A stretch of 64,000 nt of DNA from contig BBDW01000003.1 in NCBI GenBank assembly GCA_001312505.1, positions 62,001-126,000 on the forward strand, read 5' to 3'. Shown one piece after another: positions 52,266 through 63,250 of the stretch. The DNA is from Mediterraneibacter faecis JCM 15917. GTDB taxonomy: Bacteria > Bacillota > Clostridia > Lachnospirales > Lachnospiraceae. Position 1 is the stretch's first letter. Each line of letters starts with the position of its first letter. The notes below the pieces were generated by a model. The model ran no database searches. It was not told the origin of the DNA and saw nothing but the letters and a program-made list of their open reading frames with translations. A program made the position numbers and the translations under genes.

Positions 52266-53490
52266 ATGGTCGAACGTAAGGAATATTTACAAAAGCTATG
52301 GTCATGGAAAGACGAGCAGGTGATCAAGGTTGTAACTGGAATCAGGCGCTGTGGAAAATCAACATTATTAAAACAATATCAGAATAAACTAAAATCAGCT
52401 GGGGGTTACAGAAGAACAAATTATATCAATTAATTTTGAAGAATTAGAAAATGAGCCATTGTTGGACTACAAGTCATTATATCAATATATTAAAGAACGA
52501 CTTTGCGAAGACAAGATGACTTATATTTTTCTGGATGAGATTCAGAAGGTAACATCCTTTGAAAAAGTGGTAGATAGTCTTCATGTAAAAGAAAATATTG
52601 ATATTTATATTACAGGTTCTAATGCATATATGCTTTCAGGGGGGGATTTGGCTACACTATTAACAGGAAGATATGTTGAAATTTCTATGTTACCGCTCTC
52701 CTTTAAAGAATATGTTGAAATTACAGGAATTCTAAAAGAACAGGCATTTTCAGAATATATGAAAACCGGTGGATTTCCCTACATTGCAGTGATGGACAGA
52801 ACAGATGAAAAAGTGGAGATCTATCTGGAAGGTATTTATAATACGGTGATTGTAAGAGATATTGAAGATCGTCAGTCAAGAAAAGAGATGAATTGTGGCA
52901 AGCGAAAAATCACAGACATTACATTGTTGAAGACAATTGCGCGATATCTGGCAAGTGTGATCGGAAGCCCAATTTCTATAAAAAGTATTACAAATTATTT
53001 GATTTCATCAGGTAGAAAAGTATCTGCGAATACGGTGAGTGATTATGTAGATGCGTTGACAGAATCATTTATATTTTATTCAGTAGATAGATTTGATATA
53101 GTAGGAAAACAGCTGTTAAAAGTTAATAAGAAGTTGTATATGGTTGATTTGGGGCTTCGCAATCACATTTTGCCAAGAAAGCGTTATGATCTTGGATTTT
53201 CTATTGAAAATATTGTTTTTTTTGAATTATTGCGCCGTGGGAATAAGGTGAATATAGGTAAATATGGCGCTACAGAAGTAGATTTTGTTGCTCAAAAACA
53301 AGGGGTAATCGTTTATTATCAGGTGACGGCAGATATGACAGCAGAAGAAACTTTTGAAAGAGAAATGAGACCATTACAGGAGATTAAAGACAATTATGAA
53401 AAAATTGTTTTAACACTGGATCAATTTTCGCTTGGAAATTATGATGGTATAAAAGTAATTAATGTAATAGATTGGCTTTTGGAAAATTGA
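52266..53490 (+). CDS. ATPase with AAA_14 and DUF4143 domains (one frame slip)
   Basis: 407 residues after repair. Walker A TGIRRCGKSTLL near residue 24, Walker B IFLDEIQKV, sensor ITGSNAYMLSG, and a C-terminal DUF4143 part (ARYLASVIGSPISIKSI; GATEVDFVAQKQGVIVYYQV, nuclease-like). Five G at 52401-52405 should be four (GCT GGG GTT), giving LKSAGVTEEQIIS. A seven-G run at 52639 makes LSGGDLATLL where relatives have LSGELATLL-type sequence. These proteins are common, often multicopy and horizontally spread; their role is unknown. Start ATG 52266 after GGGAGGG. Confidence 0.85.
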
Positions 53491-53493
53491 AGA

Positions 53494-53546
53494 AAAAGTC
53501 AGGTATTCTGAATTCAGGATTCAAATTCAGAGTACCTGACTTTCTT
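53494..53546 (+). terminator. Terminator after the ATPase gene
   Basis: AAAGTCAGGTATTCTGAATT pairs with AAATTCAGAGTACCTGACTTT (one mismatch), then T-rich sequence. Confidence 0.85.
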
Positions 53547-53726
53547 TTGTGTAAAATCATGATTTATCAATGAATAGCAGAAAAAAGTGAATAAATTTCA
53601 TAAATAGATATGAAAATAAGAGAGTTTGTGAAAATTATTTTCTATCCTTTTCTGACAGGTTGTGTATCACAGAAGAGTGCTTTAAGATGAGTGTATTCCA
53701 AAAGAGACAAGGAAAGGAGAAGAGAA

Positions 53727-55634
53727 GTGTTTGATCATTTATTTAAACCGATTTCTGTGAATGGAATGATTCTGAAGAACAGGATCATAGCAACACCGAC
53801 AGGTGATGATTTCGAAGAAAAGGCAATGGGTGGGGGGGCGGCACTTGTGATTGCAGGACATGCAATCGTGGAACCTGGAAGATCCAGTTTCGCAAGTCCG
53901 GAAGAGCCATACCCGTTTGCTAAATACGAAAGAGAAGAGACAAGGAAAAAAGTGCTTAAGATTCACAGAGGTGGGGGGGCAAAGGCCTCCGTTGAAATAT
54001 TTCATGCAGGTCAGGATGCCAGAACTGTGGATTATGCAAAGGGACCATCTGCACTGATCCGTCCGGATGGGGTTGAAGTAAAAGAGATGGATGAAGAAAT
54101 GATGGAGGAGACGCTCCGCTGGTATGCAGAAACAGCAGCAAGTGCGAAGAAGATAGGATTTGATTCGATTTTTCTTCATTTTGGACATGGATGGCTGCCG
54201 GCACAGTTTCTTTCCCCACATTATAATCATCGCACAGATATTTATGGGGGGGGAGTATTGAAAACAGAAGTCGTTTCCCACTTCGGATTCTGGAGACAGT
54301 GAGAAAAGCAGTAGGGAACAATTATCCAATCGATATCAGAATCAGTGCATATGAATGGATTGAAGATTCTATAAGCTTTGAGGATGTAATGTACTTTTTA
54401 AAGAAAGCGGAACCTTATATTGATACGGTTCAGATTTCTTCTGGTATTGACAAGATTTTTGAGGCAAATGTCCATTGTATTACAACAAATCTTGAAGAAG
54501 AAATGCCGAATCTGAAATGGGCAAAACAGGCAAAGGCTGAGTTACAGATTCCGGTGTCTGTTGTCAGTGCGGTGATGACACCTGCCATGGCAGATGAAAT
54601 CATTTCCAAAGGTTATGTAGATATGGTGGCTTTTGGAAGAACGCTTCTTGCGGATCCATACTGGCCGAAGAAAGCAATGGAAGGACATCCGGAAGATATT
54701 GTTCCGTGTCTCAGATGCTCGAACTGTTATCATATTTCTTCGGATCACTGGAATGTAGGCTGTTCTGTAAATCCGCGGTATCACCATCAGGAATTTGTTC
54801 CGTCTGAAATCAATCTTCCAAAGGCGGAGACAAAAAACATGTTGTAATTCTTGGAGGTGGTCCGGCGGGAATGAAAGCTGCAATTACAGCAAGTGACCGG
54901 GGGGGACATAAAGTAACAATCATTGAGAAACAGAAAGAATTGGGAGGAATGCTCCGGTTTATTTCAAAAGAAGCACATAAAGAGGAAGTTCAGAGACTGT
55001 TAGATTATTATCTGACACAGATTTTCAAAAGAGAAATAGAAGTCCTTCTGAATACGGAAGCAGATCCGGAACTGGTAAAAGAATTGCAGCCGGATTCACT
55101 TCTTATTGCATTTGGGGGGCAGTGGAGAGAATTCTTCCAATCCCAGGTGTGGAAGGTGAAAAAGTACAGCTTGCGACAAAAGCAATCGCACATCCGGAGC
55201 AGCTTGGTCAGAATATTGTAATTCTGGGCGGTGGAAGTATTGGATGTGAAATCGGACTTGAACTTGCAGAAAATGGGAAGAATGTTACAATTCTTGAATT
55301 AACAGATACGCTTGCTGCGAATGCAAATTCTCTGTACAGAGAAGCGTTGAGACAGAAATTTTTACTGCATGAAAATCTTCACAGTCTGTTAAAATGTGGA
55401 TGCAGCAGGATTGAAGAGGATGTTGTCATCTATAAAAATGAATCTGGGGGGGAAGAAAAGCAGCTTCCATATGACCAGTTGATCCTCTCAACAGGACTTG
55501 TGGCACAGAGACAGCTTGTAGAATCCTTTTATGGAATCTGCAGGGATACAGTAGCAATTGGGGGGGACTGTGTCAGCCCGTCTAATATTATGAATGCTAA
55601 TTTTGAGGGATATACAGCAGCATTAAATATTTAG
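53727..55634 (+). CDS. Second NADH:flavin oxidoreductase/ene-reductase (three frame slips)
   Basis: About 634 residues after repair; same three-part layout as the gene at 11310. FMN barrel (HFGHGWLPAQFLSP), Cys cluster CLRCSNC with CSVNP, then FAD/NAD domains (VILGGGPAGMKAA, VILGGGSIGCEIG) and IGDCV. Slips: eight G at 54246-54253 (six give YGGSIENRSRFPLRIL), six A at 54832-54837 (seven give ETKKHVVILGG), six G at 55114-55119 (four give AFGAVERILPIPG). Seven-G runs at 53832, 53973, 54899, 55446 and 55560 add single Gly, the last inside the conserved IGDC motif. GTG 53727 behind AAGGAGA. It opens a beta-glucoside PTS locus. Confidence 0.82.
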
Positions 55635-55671
55635 AAGAAGGAAAAGAGAAAAAGAAAGGGGGGGAACACAA

Positions 55672-57054
55672 ATGAAAGATTATTCAGAATTAATCCAGTC
55701 AGTGATCGCCGGAGTTGGTGGGGGGGCAGAAAACATTGAAAACTGCATCCACTGTGCAACAAGACTTCGTTTTACATTGAAAGACGGAACAAAGTTTGAT
55801 CAGAAAGCATTGAAAGAAACCCAAGGGGGGGTACTTGGAGCGCTTGTAAGTTCCGGTTATTATCAGGTTCTGATCGGACCACAGGTAAATGATGTTTACG
55901 CGCAGCTTATGGAGACACCGGAACTGAAGAACATAGCAAAAGAGACAAAGCAGGATGCAGGAAATGAATCTGAAAAGAAGGCAGGGCTGCTGGACAGATT
56001 TTCCAAAATGATGTCTGACGTTTATGCACCATATATTCCAATCCTTGCAACAGGTGGTATTGCATCCGGTCTGATCGGACTGCTTGCCAATCTTGGAGTA
56101 GTGGACAGTGCAAGTCTTACTTACCAGACATTTTATGCAATTTTTTACTCACTGATCTATTTCTTCCCGATTCTGCTTGCATTTACAGCAGGAAAGCATT
56201 TTAAATGTAATCCTTATGTAGCGGTGACACTTGGAGCATCCATCATGTACCCGGGAGTTGCAGATCTTCTTGTAACAGGTGAAAAAGCATCACTGCTTGG
56301 TATTAAGTTTACAGCATATAATTTCAGTGGATCATTTATCCCGATCCTGCTTGCAGTATTCTGCATGAGTTATTTTGAAAAATGGTTGAAAAAGATTCTG
56401 CCACAGGTGACACAGTTTATTCTTGTTCCGTTCCTGTGCCTGATCGTATTCGTTCCACTCAGCATTCTTGTGTTTGGACCGGCAGGCGGATTTATTGCAA
56501 ATGGCATCAATGCTGTTTATGGTGTCATAAGTGCAAATAGAATTCTTGTAGGCATTGTGTTTGGTGGCTTATTCTCACTGGTAATTCTTCTTGGTATGCA
56601 CTGGGCAGTAACACCAATCCTTCTTGGAGTTATGGCAGAGCAGGGATTTGAACCGGCACTGGCAGCAGGTGGACTGGGCGGTTACGCTGCACTTGGAATC
56701 TGCCTTGCAGTTGCAGTATTTGCCAAGAACAGTGGAGATAAAGCAACAGCAGGATCTGCTGCATTTACAAATGCTCTTTGTGGTATTACAGAGCCGGGAC
56801 TTTATGGAATTATTCTGCGAAGTAAATGGCTTCTTGGAACAATGGTCTTTTCTGGTGCAGCAGCGGGACTCGTGTTTGGAATCGGTGGTGTGGCAGCAAC
56901 GAACTTTGCCTTTACCGGAATTCTGGCATTCAGTGGCTGGCTTGGATGTGTCAACTTCCCGATGTATTGTGTGGGAATTGTTGTAGCAATCGCACTTGGA
57001 TTTGGAATCACAGCGTTCCTCTTAAAGAGCGGTAAAGTAAAAGAATATAATTAG
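55672..57054 (+). CDS. PTS beta-glucoside-type IIBC permease
   Basis: 460 residues: IIB domain with phosphorylated Cys in CIHCATRLRF (about residue 27), then a BglF/Scr-type IIC domain with about ten helices (ITEPGLYGIILR near the end). No IIA domain is fused; the free IIA at 59505 fits. Seven-G runs at 55720-55726 (GVGGGAENI, family VGGxENI) and 55825-55831 (QGGVLG) each add one Gly. The ribosome site itself contains a seven-G run (55658-55664). Imports and phosphorylates a beta-glucoside. Confidence 0.92.
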   Translation: MKDYSELIQSVIAGVGGGAENIENCIHCATRLRFTLKDGTKFDQKALKETQGGVLGALVSSGYYQVLIGPQVNDVYAQLMETPELKNIAKETKQDAGNESEKKAGLLDRFSKMMSDVYAPYIPILATGGIASGLIGLLANLGVVDSASLTYQTFYAIFYSLIYFFPILLAFTAGKHFKCNPYVAVTLGASIMYPGVADLLVTGEKASLLGIKFTAYNFSGSFIPILLAVFCMSYFEKWLKKILPQVTQFILVPFLCLIVFVPLSILVFGPAGGFIANGINAVYGVISANRILVGIVFGGLFSLVILLGMHWAVTPILLGVMAEQGFEPALAAGGLGGYAALGICLAVAVFAKNSGDKATAGSAAFTNALCGITEPGLYGIILRSKWLLGTMVFSGAAAGLVFGIGGVAATNFAFTGILAFSGWLGCVNFPMYCVGIVVAIALGFGITAFLLKSGKVKEYN

Positions 57055-57158
57055 TTAGTATGGCAATGCATCTCCCCCCCTTTTTTCTGAGATCTTCTTT
57101 GTTAAAATAAATGTAGGTTTTATTTTCGGAAGAAATCAGGAGAAGGGGGGGAGTTATT

Positions 57159-58022
57159 ATGATTATAGAAAAACTGATGAAACAGACAGACTTCACAAAG
57201 GTTGAGAAGAGCATAGCAGATTATCTGATGAAGAACGGATTTGATGTAAAGAACATGTCAATTCAGACATTAGCACATGAGACATTTACTTCGCCGTCAA
57301 CAATCACCAGATTCTGTAAGAAACTTGGATTAGACGGATATAAAAAGTTTCAGATTCTGTTTTATTCAGAGTATGAGGTATATGCAAGTCAGGGGGGGGC
57401 AGTAGATGCGAATTACCCATTCTCAGGAAGCGATTCTTTTGAGCAGATTGCAAGAAAGCTCGCGAAGCTGAATCATGACACGATCAATAAAGCAATGTCG
57501 GGATTTGATTATAATCAGTTTCAGAGAATTGTCCGTCGGATGAGCCGTGCAGATATGATCAATATTTTCAGTGTTGGAACATCTGCTACGGTGGCGATGG
57601 AATTTCAGCAGAAAATGTTACGTTTTGGAAAAATCGTAAATCTGACAATGAGTTCCTGTTTTCTTCCGGGATATGCACTGGCAGGGTCAGAACATACTGT
57701 AAATCTGATAATTTCGCAATCTGGCGAGAACAGGGATGTGGTAGAAAGTCTGAAGCTTCTGAAAAAGAAGAAGAGGTATTGCGTTGGTATTACAGTGACA
57801 CCGGAAAGTACAGTGGCGAGGATGTGTCAGGAAGTGATTCTGGTGGATGTCCAGGAACAGGGATCTTATGAAGAGAAGATTGATACCTTTGCGGTATACA
57901 GCGCATTTCACTTTATTCTGGATTGTATGTTCTCATTTCTATATCAGCTTGATTTTGAAAGTAATAAAAAAGAGACACAAGAAAAAGCATATTCAATTAA
58001 AGAAAGTAAAAAGCAAGAATAA
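57159..58022 (+). CDS. RpiR-family regulator of the beta-glucoside locus
   Basis: 287 residues: HTH in MSIQTLAHETFTSPSTITRF and SIS domain (NIFSVGTSATVAMEFQQKML; ISQSGENRDVVESLKLL). An eight-G run at 57392-57399 (five plus three) gives QGGAV, one Gly more than needed. A seven-G run at 57145-57151 is in the ribosome site. The 104-bp gap before it contains a seven-C run (57074-57080) followed by T, possibly a terminator remnant. Likely controls the surrounding PTS genes via sugar phosphate. Confidence 0.88.
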   Translation: MIIEKLMKQTDFTKVEKSIADYLMKNGFDVKNMSIQTLAHETFTSPSTITRFCKKLGLDGYKKFQILFYSEYEVYASQGGAVDANYPFSGSDSFEQIARKLAKLNHDTINKAMSGFDYNQFQRIVRRMSRADMINIFSVGTSATVAMEFQQKMLRFGKIVNLTMSSCFLPGYALAGSEHTVNLIISQSGENRDVVESLKLLKKKKRYCVGITVTPESTVARMCQEVILVDVQEQGSYEEKIDTFAVYSAFHFILDCMFSFLYQLDFESNKKETQEKAYSIKESKKQE

Positions 58023-58026
58023 ATAA

Positions 58027-59482
<1,456 letters not shown>

Positions 59483-59504
59483 AAAAGAAAGGTAGAAAGT
59501 AAGT

Positions 59505-60005
59505 ATGTTTTCATTTTTTAAGAAGAAAGAAGCACCGGTAGAAGAGAATAAGACACCAGTTCTGACAGCTTATCTGTCAGGAAAGGTAATCCCAATCGAT
59601 GAAGTAAAGGATGAGGTATTCTCTTCCAAGGCGTTAGGTGACGGACTTGGAATCGAGCCGGAAGGCAATGTGATCGTAGCTCCATGTGCAGGAACAGTTT
59701 CAGCACTGATGGAAGGATCCAAACACGCAGTAGGTCTTACACTTTCCAACGGAGCAGAGATTCTGATCCACGAGGGAATCGACACGGTAAATATGGAAGG
59801 AGAAGGCTTCAAGTACTTCGTAAAAGAAGGACAGAAGGTCAATGCAGGAGATAAGCTCCTTCAGTTCGATTCGGAGAAGATCAAAGCACACGGATATGAG
59901 ACAACCTGTATTTTTGTTGTCACAAACGGAGATGAATATCCGGATATGAAGTTACATACAGGAATGGATGCAGTACAGGGTGAGACTGTGATTGCGGAGT
60001 TCTAG
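59505..60005 (+). CDS. PTS glucose-type IIA component of the beta-glucoside locus
   Basis: 166 residues, IIA-Glc type, with HAVGLTLSNG and ILIHEGIDTVNMEGEGF holding the two active-site histidines. Completes the IIBC at 55672. Closely similar to the orphan copy at 24595; both follow a glucosidase 3' end by a few bases, so the pair moved together. Confidence 0.92.
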   Translation: MFSFFKKKEAPVEENKTPVLTAYLSGKVIPIDEVKDEVFSSKALGDGLGIEPEGNVIVAPCAGTVSALMEGSKHAVGLTLSNGAEILIHEGIDTVNMEGEGFKYFVKEGQKVNAGDKLLQFDSEKIKAHGYETTCIFVVTNGDEYPDMKLHTGMDAVQGETVIAEF

Positions 60006-60041
60006 GAATAAAATCCGACAGAAGATATAAGGATTAGAAGA

Positions 60042-60086
60042 AAAGACCGATGGGTTCGTCTGAGAGGGCGGGGCATCGGTCTTTTT
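60042..60086 (+). terminator. Terminator of the beta-glucoside locus
   Basis: AAAGACCGATG (60042-60052) pairs exactly with CATCGGTCTTT (60074-60084), then T. The remaining spacer to 60328 holds only the promoter and operator below. Confidence 0.9.
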
Positions 60087-60240
60087 AACACATTTACGCA
60101 TACAGGACACCTCTCTTTTCGGGGCAGTGAAAATGAAACAGTATATGTTATTAGTAGCGGATTTTTTTTGCATTTTTTGATCATTTACATCTCCGATCGA
60201 TATTGTATAATAAAAAATGAAGAAAAATATAAAAACATAG

Positions 60241-60269
60241 TTGACAGATGGGTTTTATAAGTATATAAT
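60241..60269 (+). promoter_or_regulatory. Promoter of the cysK operon
   Basis: TTGACA (60241-60246), 17-bp spacer, TATAAT (60264-60269): perfect consensus in all three elements. Confidence 0.9.
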
Positions 60270-60288
60270 ACAAACCATCAAAAACACA

Positions 60289-60301
60289 CCAACTAAGTAG
60301 G
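60289..60301. promoter_or_regulatory. Candidate Rrf2/CymR-type operator at the cysK start site
   Basis: CCAACTAAGTAGG is palindromic at all positions except A/T swaps (CCwACTwAGTwGG), lying about 20 bp after the -10. A repressor bound here would block transcription. Link to the Rrf2 gene at 62775 is inference. Confidence 0.45.
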
Positions 60302-60328
60302 TTAATAAAGAAAGTGAGGATATAGACT

Positions 60329-61303
60329 ATGGCGGCAATTTATAAAGGCACACTTGGACTGATTGGAAACACACCACTTGTTGAACCTGTGAATCTGGAA
60401 AAAGAGCTTGGACTTGAAGCAACGATTCTTGTAAAGCTTGAGTATCTTAATCCGGCAGGAAGTGTGAAAGATCGTGTTGCGAAGGCAATGATCGAAGATG
60501 CAGAAGAGAAAGGAATCCTGAAAGAAGGTTCTGTTATCATCGAACCTACTTCCGGAAACACAGGAATCGGACTTGCATCAATCGCAGCAGCAAAGGGGGG
60601 GTACAGAGCAATTCTTACCATGCCAGAGACCATGAGTGTTGAGCGAAGAAATATCCTCAAAGCATATGGAGCAGAGATCGTACTTACAGAAGGTACAAAG
60701 GGAATGAAGGGAGCAATTGCAAAAGCTGAAGAGCTTGCAAAGGAAATCCCGAACAGCTTTATCCCGGGACAGTTCGTTAATCCGGCGAACTCAAAAGCAC
60801 ACAGAGAGACAACAGGCCCGGAGATCTGGAAAGACACAGATGGAAATGTTGATATCTTTATCGCCGGTGTCGGTACAGGTGGAACACTGACAGGTGTTGG
60901 TGAATATCTGAAGTCCCAGAAACCGGATGTGAAGGTTGTAGCACTTGAGCCTGCAGCATCCCCGGTACTTTCAGAAGGAAAGGGCGGACCGCACAAGATT
61001 CAGGGAATCGGAGCAGGATTCGTACCGGATGTCCTTAATACAAAGATCTATGATGAGATATACAAAGCAGACAATGACGAAGGATTCGCAGCCGCGAAGC
61101 TTCTTGCAAAGACAGAAGGAATCCTGGTAGGTATTTCTTCAGGAGCAGCACTTTCCGGAGCAATTGCATATGCAAAGAAACCGGAGAACAAGGGCAAGAC
61201 AATCGTAGCACTTCTTCCGGACAGCGGAGACAGATACTACTCTACACCACTCTTTACAGATAGGCACGAATATCAAGACAACCGCAAGGCATTAATTAAG
61301 TAA
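60329..61303 (+). CDS. cysK: Cysteine synthase (O-acetylserine sulfhydrylase)
   Basis: 324 residues with IGNTPLVE, the PLP lysine in [12 protein letters not shown], the substrate loop [12 protein letters not shown], the PLP-phosphate loop [12 protein letters not shown], and LPDSGDRY near the end. Converts O-acetylserine and sulfide to cysteine. A seven-G run at 60595-60601 gives [16 protein letters not shown], one Gly more than the usual KGY. Start ATG 60329 after AGTGAGGA. Leads a sulfur amino-acid cluster. Confidence 0.95.
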   Translation: MAAIYKGTLGLIGNTPLVEPVNLEKELGLEATILVKLEYLNPAGSVKDRVAKAMIEDAEEKGILKEGSVIIEPTSGNTGIGLASIAAAKGGYRAILTMPETMSVERRNILKAYGAEIVLTEGTKGMKGAIAKAEELAKEIPNSFIPGQFVNPANSKAHRETTGPEIWKDTDGNVDIFIAGVGTGGTLTGVGEYLKSQKPDVKVVALEPAASPVLSEGKGGPHKIQGIGAGFVPDVLNTKIYDEIYKADNDEGFAAAKLLAKTEGILVGISSGAALSGAIAYAKKPENKGKTIVALLPDSGDRYYSTPLFTDRHEYQDNRKALIK

Positions 61304-61377
61304 GATTTTAACTTCCAAGCAGCTCTGGCTGCGGAATAAGAATACAAAACAGGAATTAGAAAAAGGAGAATAAACCC

Positions 61378-62685
61378 ATGGCAAAATTAGAGAGAAAAGA
61401 CAGAAAATTTAAATTTGAGACATTACAGCTTCACGTAGGCCAGGAGCAGCCGGATCCGGTGACAGATGCAAGAGCAGTACCGATCTACCAGACTTCTTCT
61501 TATGTGTTCCGCAACAGCCAGCATGCAGCAGACCGTTTTGGACTGAAAGACGCAGGAAATATTTACGGACGTCTGACAAACCCGACAGAGGATGTGTTTG
61601 AGAAGAGAATTGCAGCGCTTGAAGGAGGTACAGCAGCACTTGCAGTAGCATCCGGAGCAGCAGCAATCACATATACAATTGAGAATTTGGCTCAGCAGGG
61701 AGATCACATCGTATCTGCAAAGAATATTTATGGAGGATCTTTCAACCTTCTTGAGCATACACTTCCGAATTATGGAATTACAACAACATTTGTTGACATT
61801 TTCAATCTGGAAGAAGTTGAGAATGCAATCCAGGAGAATACAAAAGCTGTTTACATCGAGACACTTGGTAATCCGAACTCAGATGTAGTTGATATTGAAG
61901 CAATCGCAAATATCGCACATAAGCATAAAATCCCGCTTGTTGTAGATAATACATTTGCAACACCTTATCTCGTAAGACCAATCGAGTACGGTGCTGACAT
62001 TGTTGTTCACTCTGCTACAAAGTTCATCGGTGGACATGGAACAACAATCGGTGGAGTTATCATCGAGGGCGGTAAGTTCGACTGGGAGGCTTCAGGAAAA
62101 TTCCCGTCACTGACAGATCCGAACCCAAGCTATCACGGCATCAGCTTTACAAAGGCTTGCGGACCGGCTGCATTTGTTACAAAGATCAGAGCAATCCTTT
62201 TGAGAGATACAGGAGCAACAATTTCTCCGATCAGTTCCTTTATCTTCCTGCAGGGACTTGAGACACTTTCCCTTCGTGTAGAGCGTCATGTGGAAAATGC
62301 ACTGAAGGTTGTTGAGTATCTGAACAATCATCCACAGGTTGAGAGAGTACATCATCCATCTGTAGATCCGGATCCGAAGCAGCAGGAACTTTATAAGAAA
62401 TATTTCCCGAACGGCGGTGGTTCTATCTTCACATTTGAGATCAAAGGTGATTCTAAGAAAGCTCAGGATTTCATTGATAACCTGGAACTGTTTTCATTGC
62501 TTGCAAATGTAGCGGATGTGAAATCACTTGTTATCCACCCGGCAACAACAACACACAGCCAGTGCACGGAGGAAGAGCTTCTCGATCAGGGAATCAAGCC
62601 AAACACAATCCGTCTGTCCATCGGTACAGAGAATATTGATGATATCATCCAGGATCTGGATGAGGCATTCAAAGCAATTCAGTAA
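61378..62685 (+). CDS. metY: O-acetylhomoserine sulfhydrylase-type enzyme
   Basis: 435 residues, Cys/Met-metabolism PLP family, long form typical of MetY: FETLQLHVGQEQPDPVTDAR at the start, YGRLTNPTEDVFEKR, GYTIEN-region, PLP lysine in SATKFIGGHGTTIGG, and HPATTTHSQCTEEEL near the C-terminus. Makes homocysteine from O-acetylhomoserine and sulfide. Start ATG 61378 behind AAAGGAG. No slip. Confidence 0.93.
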   Translation: MAKLERKDRKFKFETLQLHVGQEQPDPVTDARAVPIYQTSSYVFRNSQHAADRFGLKDAGNIYGRLTNPTEDVFEKRIAALEGGTAALAVASGAAAITYTIENLAQQGDHIVSAKNIYGGSFNLLEHTLPNYGITTTFVDIFNLEEVENAIQENTKAVYIETLGNPNSDVVDIEAIANIAHKHKIPLVVDNTFATPYLVRPIEYGADIVVHSATKFIGGHGTTIGGVIIEGGKFDWEASGKFPSLTDPNPSYHGISFTKACGPAAFVTKIRAILLRDTGATISPISSFIFLQGLETLSLRVERHVENALKVVEYLNNHPQVERVHHPSVDPDPKQQELYKKYFPNGGGSIFTFEIKGDSKKAQDFIDNLELFSLLANVADVKSLVIHPATTTHSQCTEEELLDQGIKPNTIRLSIGTENIDDIIQDLDEAFKAIQ

Positions 62686-62774
62686 ATAAGAATCAGAGAA
62701 AACAGAAAAATCTGTAAGAAGTAGGAGCAGTAAAAGCTGCTCCTATAGTGTTTAGAAGAAAGGAGTAGAAGCGT

Positions 62775-63217
62775 TTGAAATTATCAAAGAAAAGTAGATA
62801 TGGACTGCGTGCTCTTATTGATCTGGCGGTGAATTCACGGACAGAGCTGGTCTCATTAGGAAGTATCGCACAGAGAAATGACATTTCCGCTCAGTACCTT
62901 GAACATGTATTTTCAGCCCTTCGCAAGGCTCATATTGTAAAAAGTATGAAAGGTTCCCAGGGAGGATATTTCTGGAGAGAGATCCGAAAGAGATCACGGT
63001 TGCGCAGATTGTAGAAGCATTGGAAGGAACTTATGATCTGGAAGATGAAGTTGATCGAAACAACGTGGGACGTGGAGATCAGGAAGCAATTCAGCATCTG
63101 ATCATTGATCGAATCAATGATTGTGTTCAGGAGATTCTGGAAGATGTGACGCTTAAGGATCTTGTGGATGCATACGAAGGGTATCAGGATTCTGTTGAGG
63201 GAATGTACTATATTTAA
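62775..63217 (+). CDS. Rrf2-family regulator (one frame slip)
   Basis: 147 residues after repair, from TTG 62775 behind AAAGGAG. Winged-helix N-terminus LSKKSRYGLRALIDLAVNSR and recognition helix ISAQYLEHVFSALRKAHIVKS. The T run at 62969-62971 has three T; four give GGYFLERDPKEITVAQIVEALEG. No cysteine cluster is present, so it is CymR-like rather than IscR-like. Its position between cysK/metY and a metB-type gene fits sulfur-amino-acid control. Confidence 0.85.
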
Positions 63218-63250
63218 TAGAGTGGAACGTAAGGAGCAGAGACAGACAGC

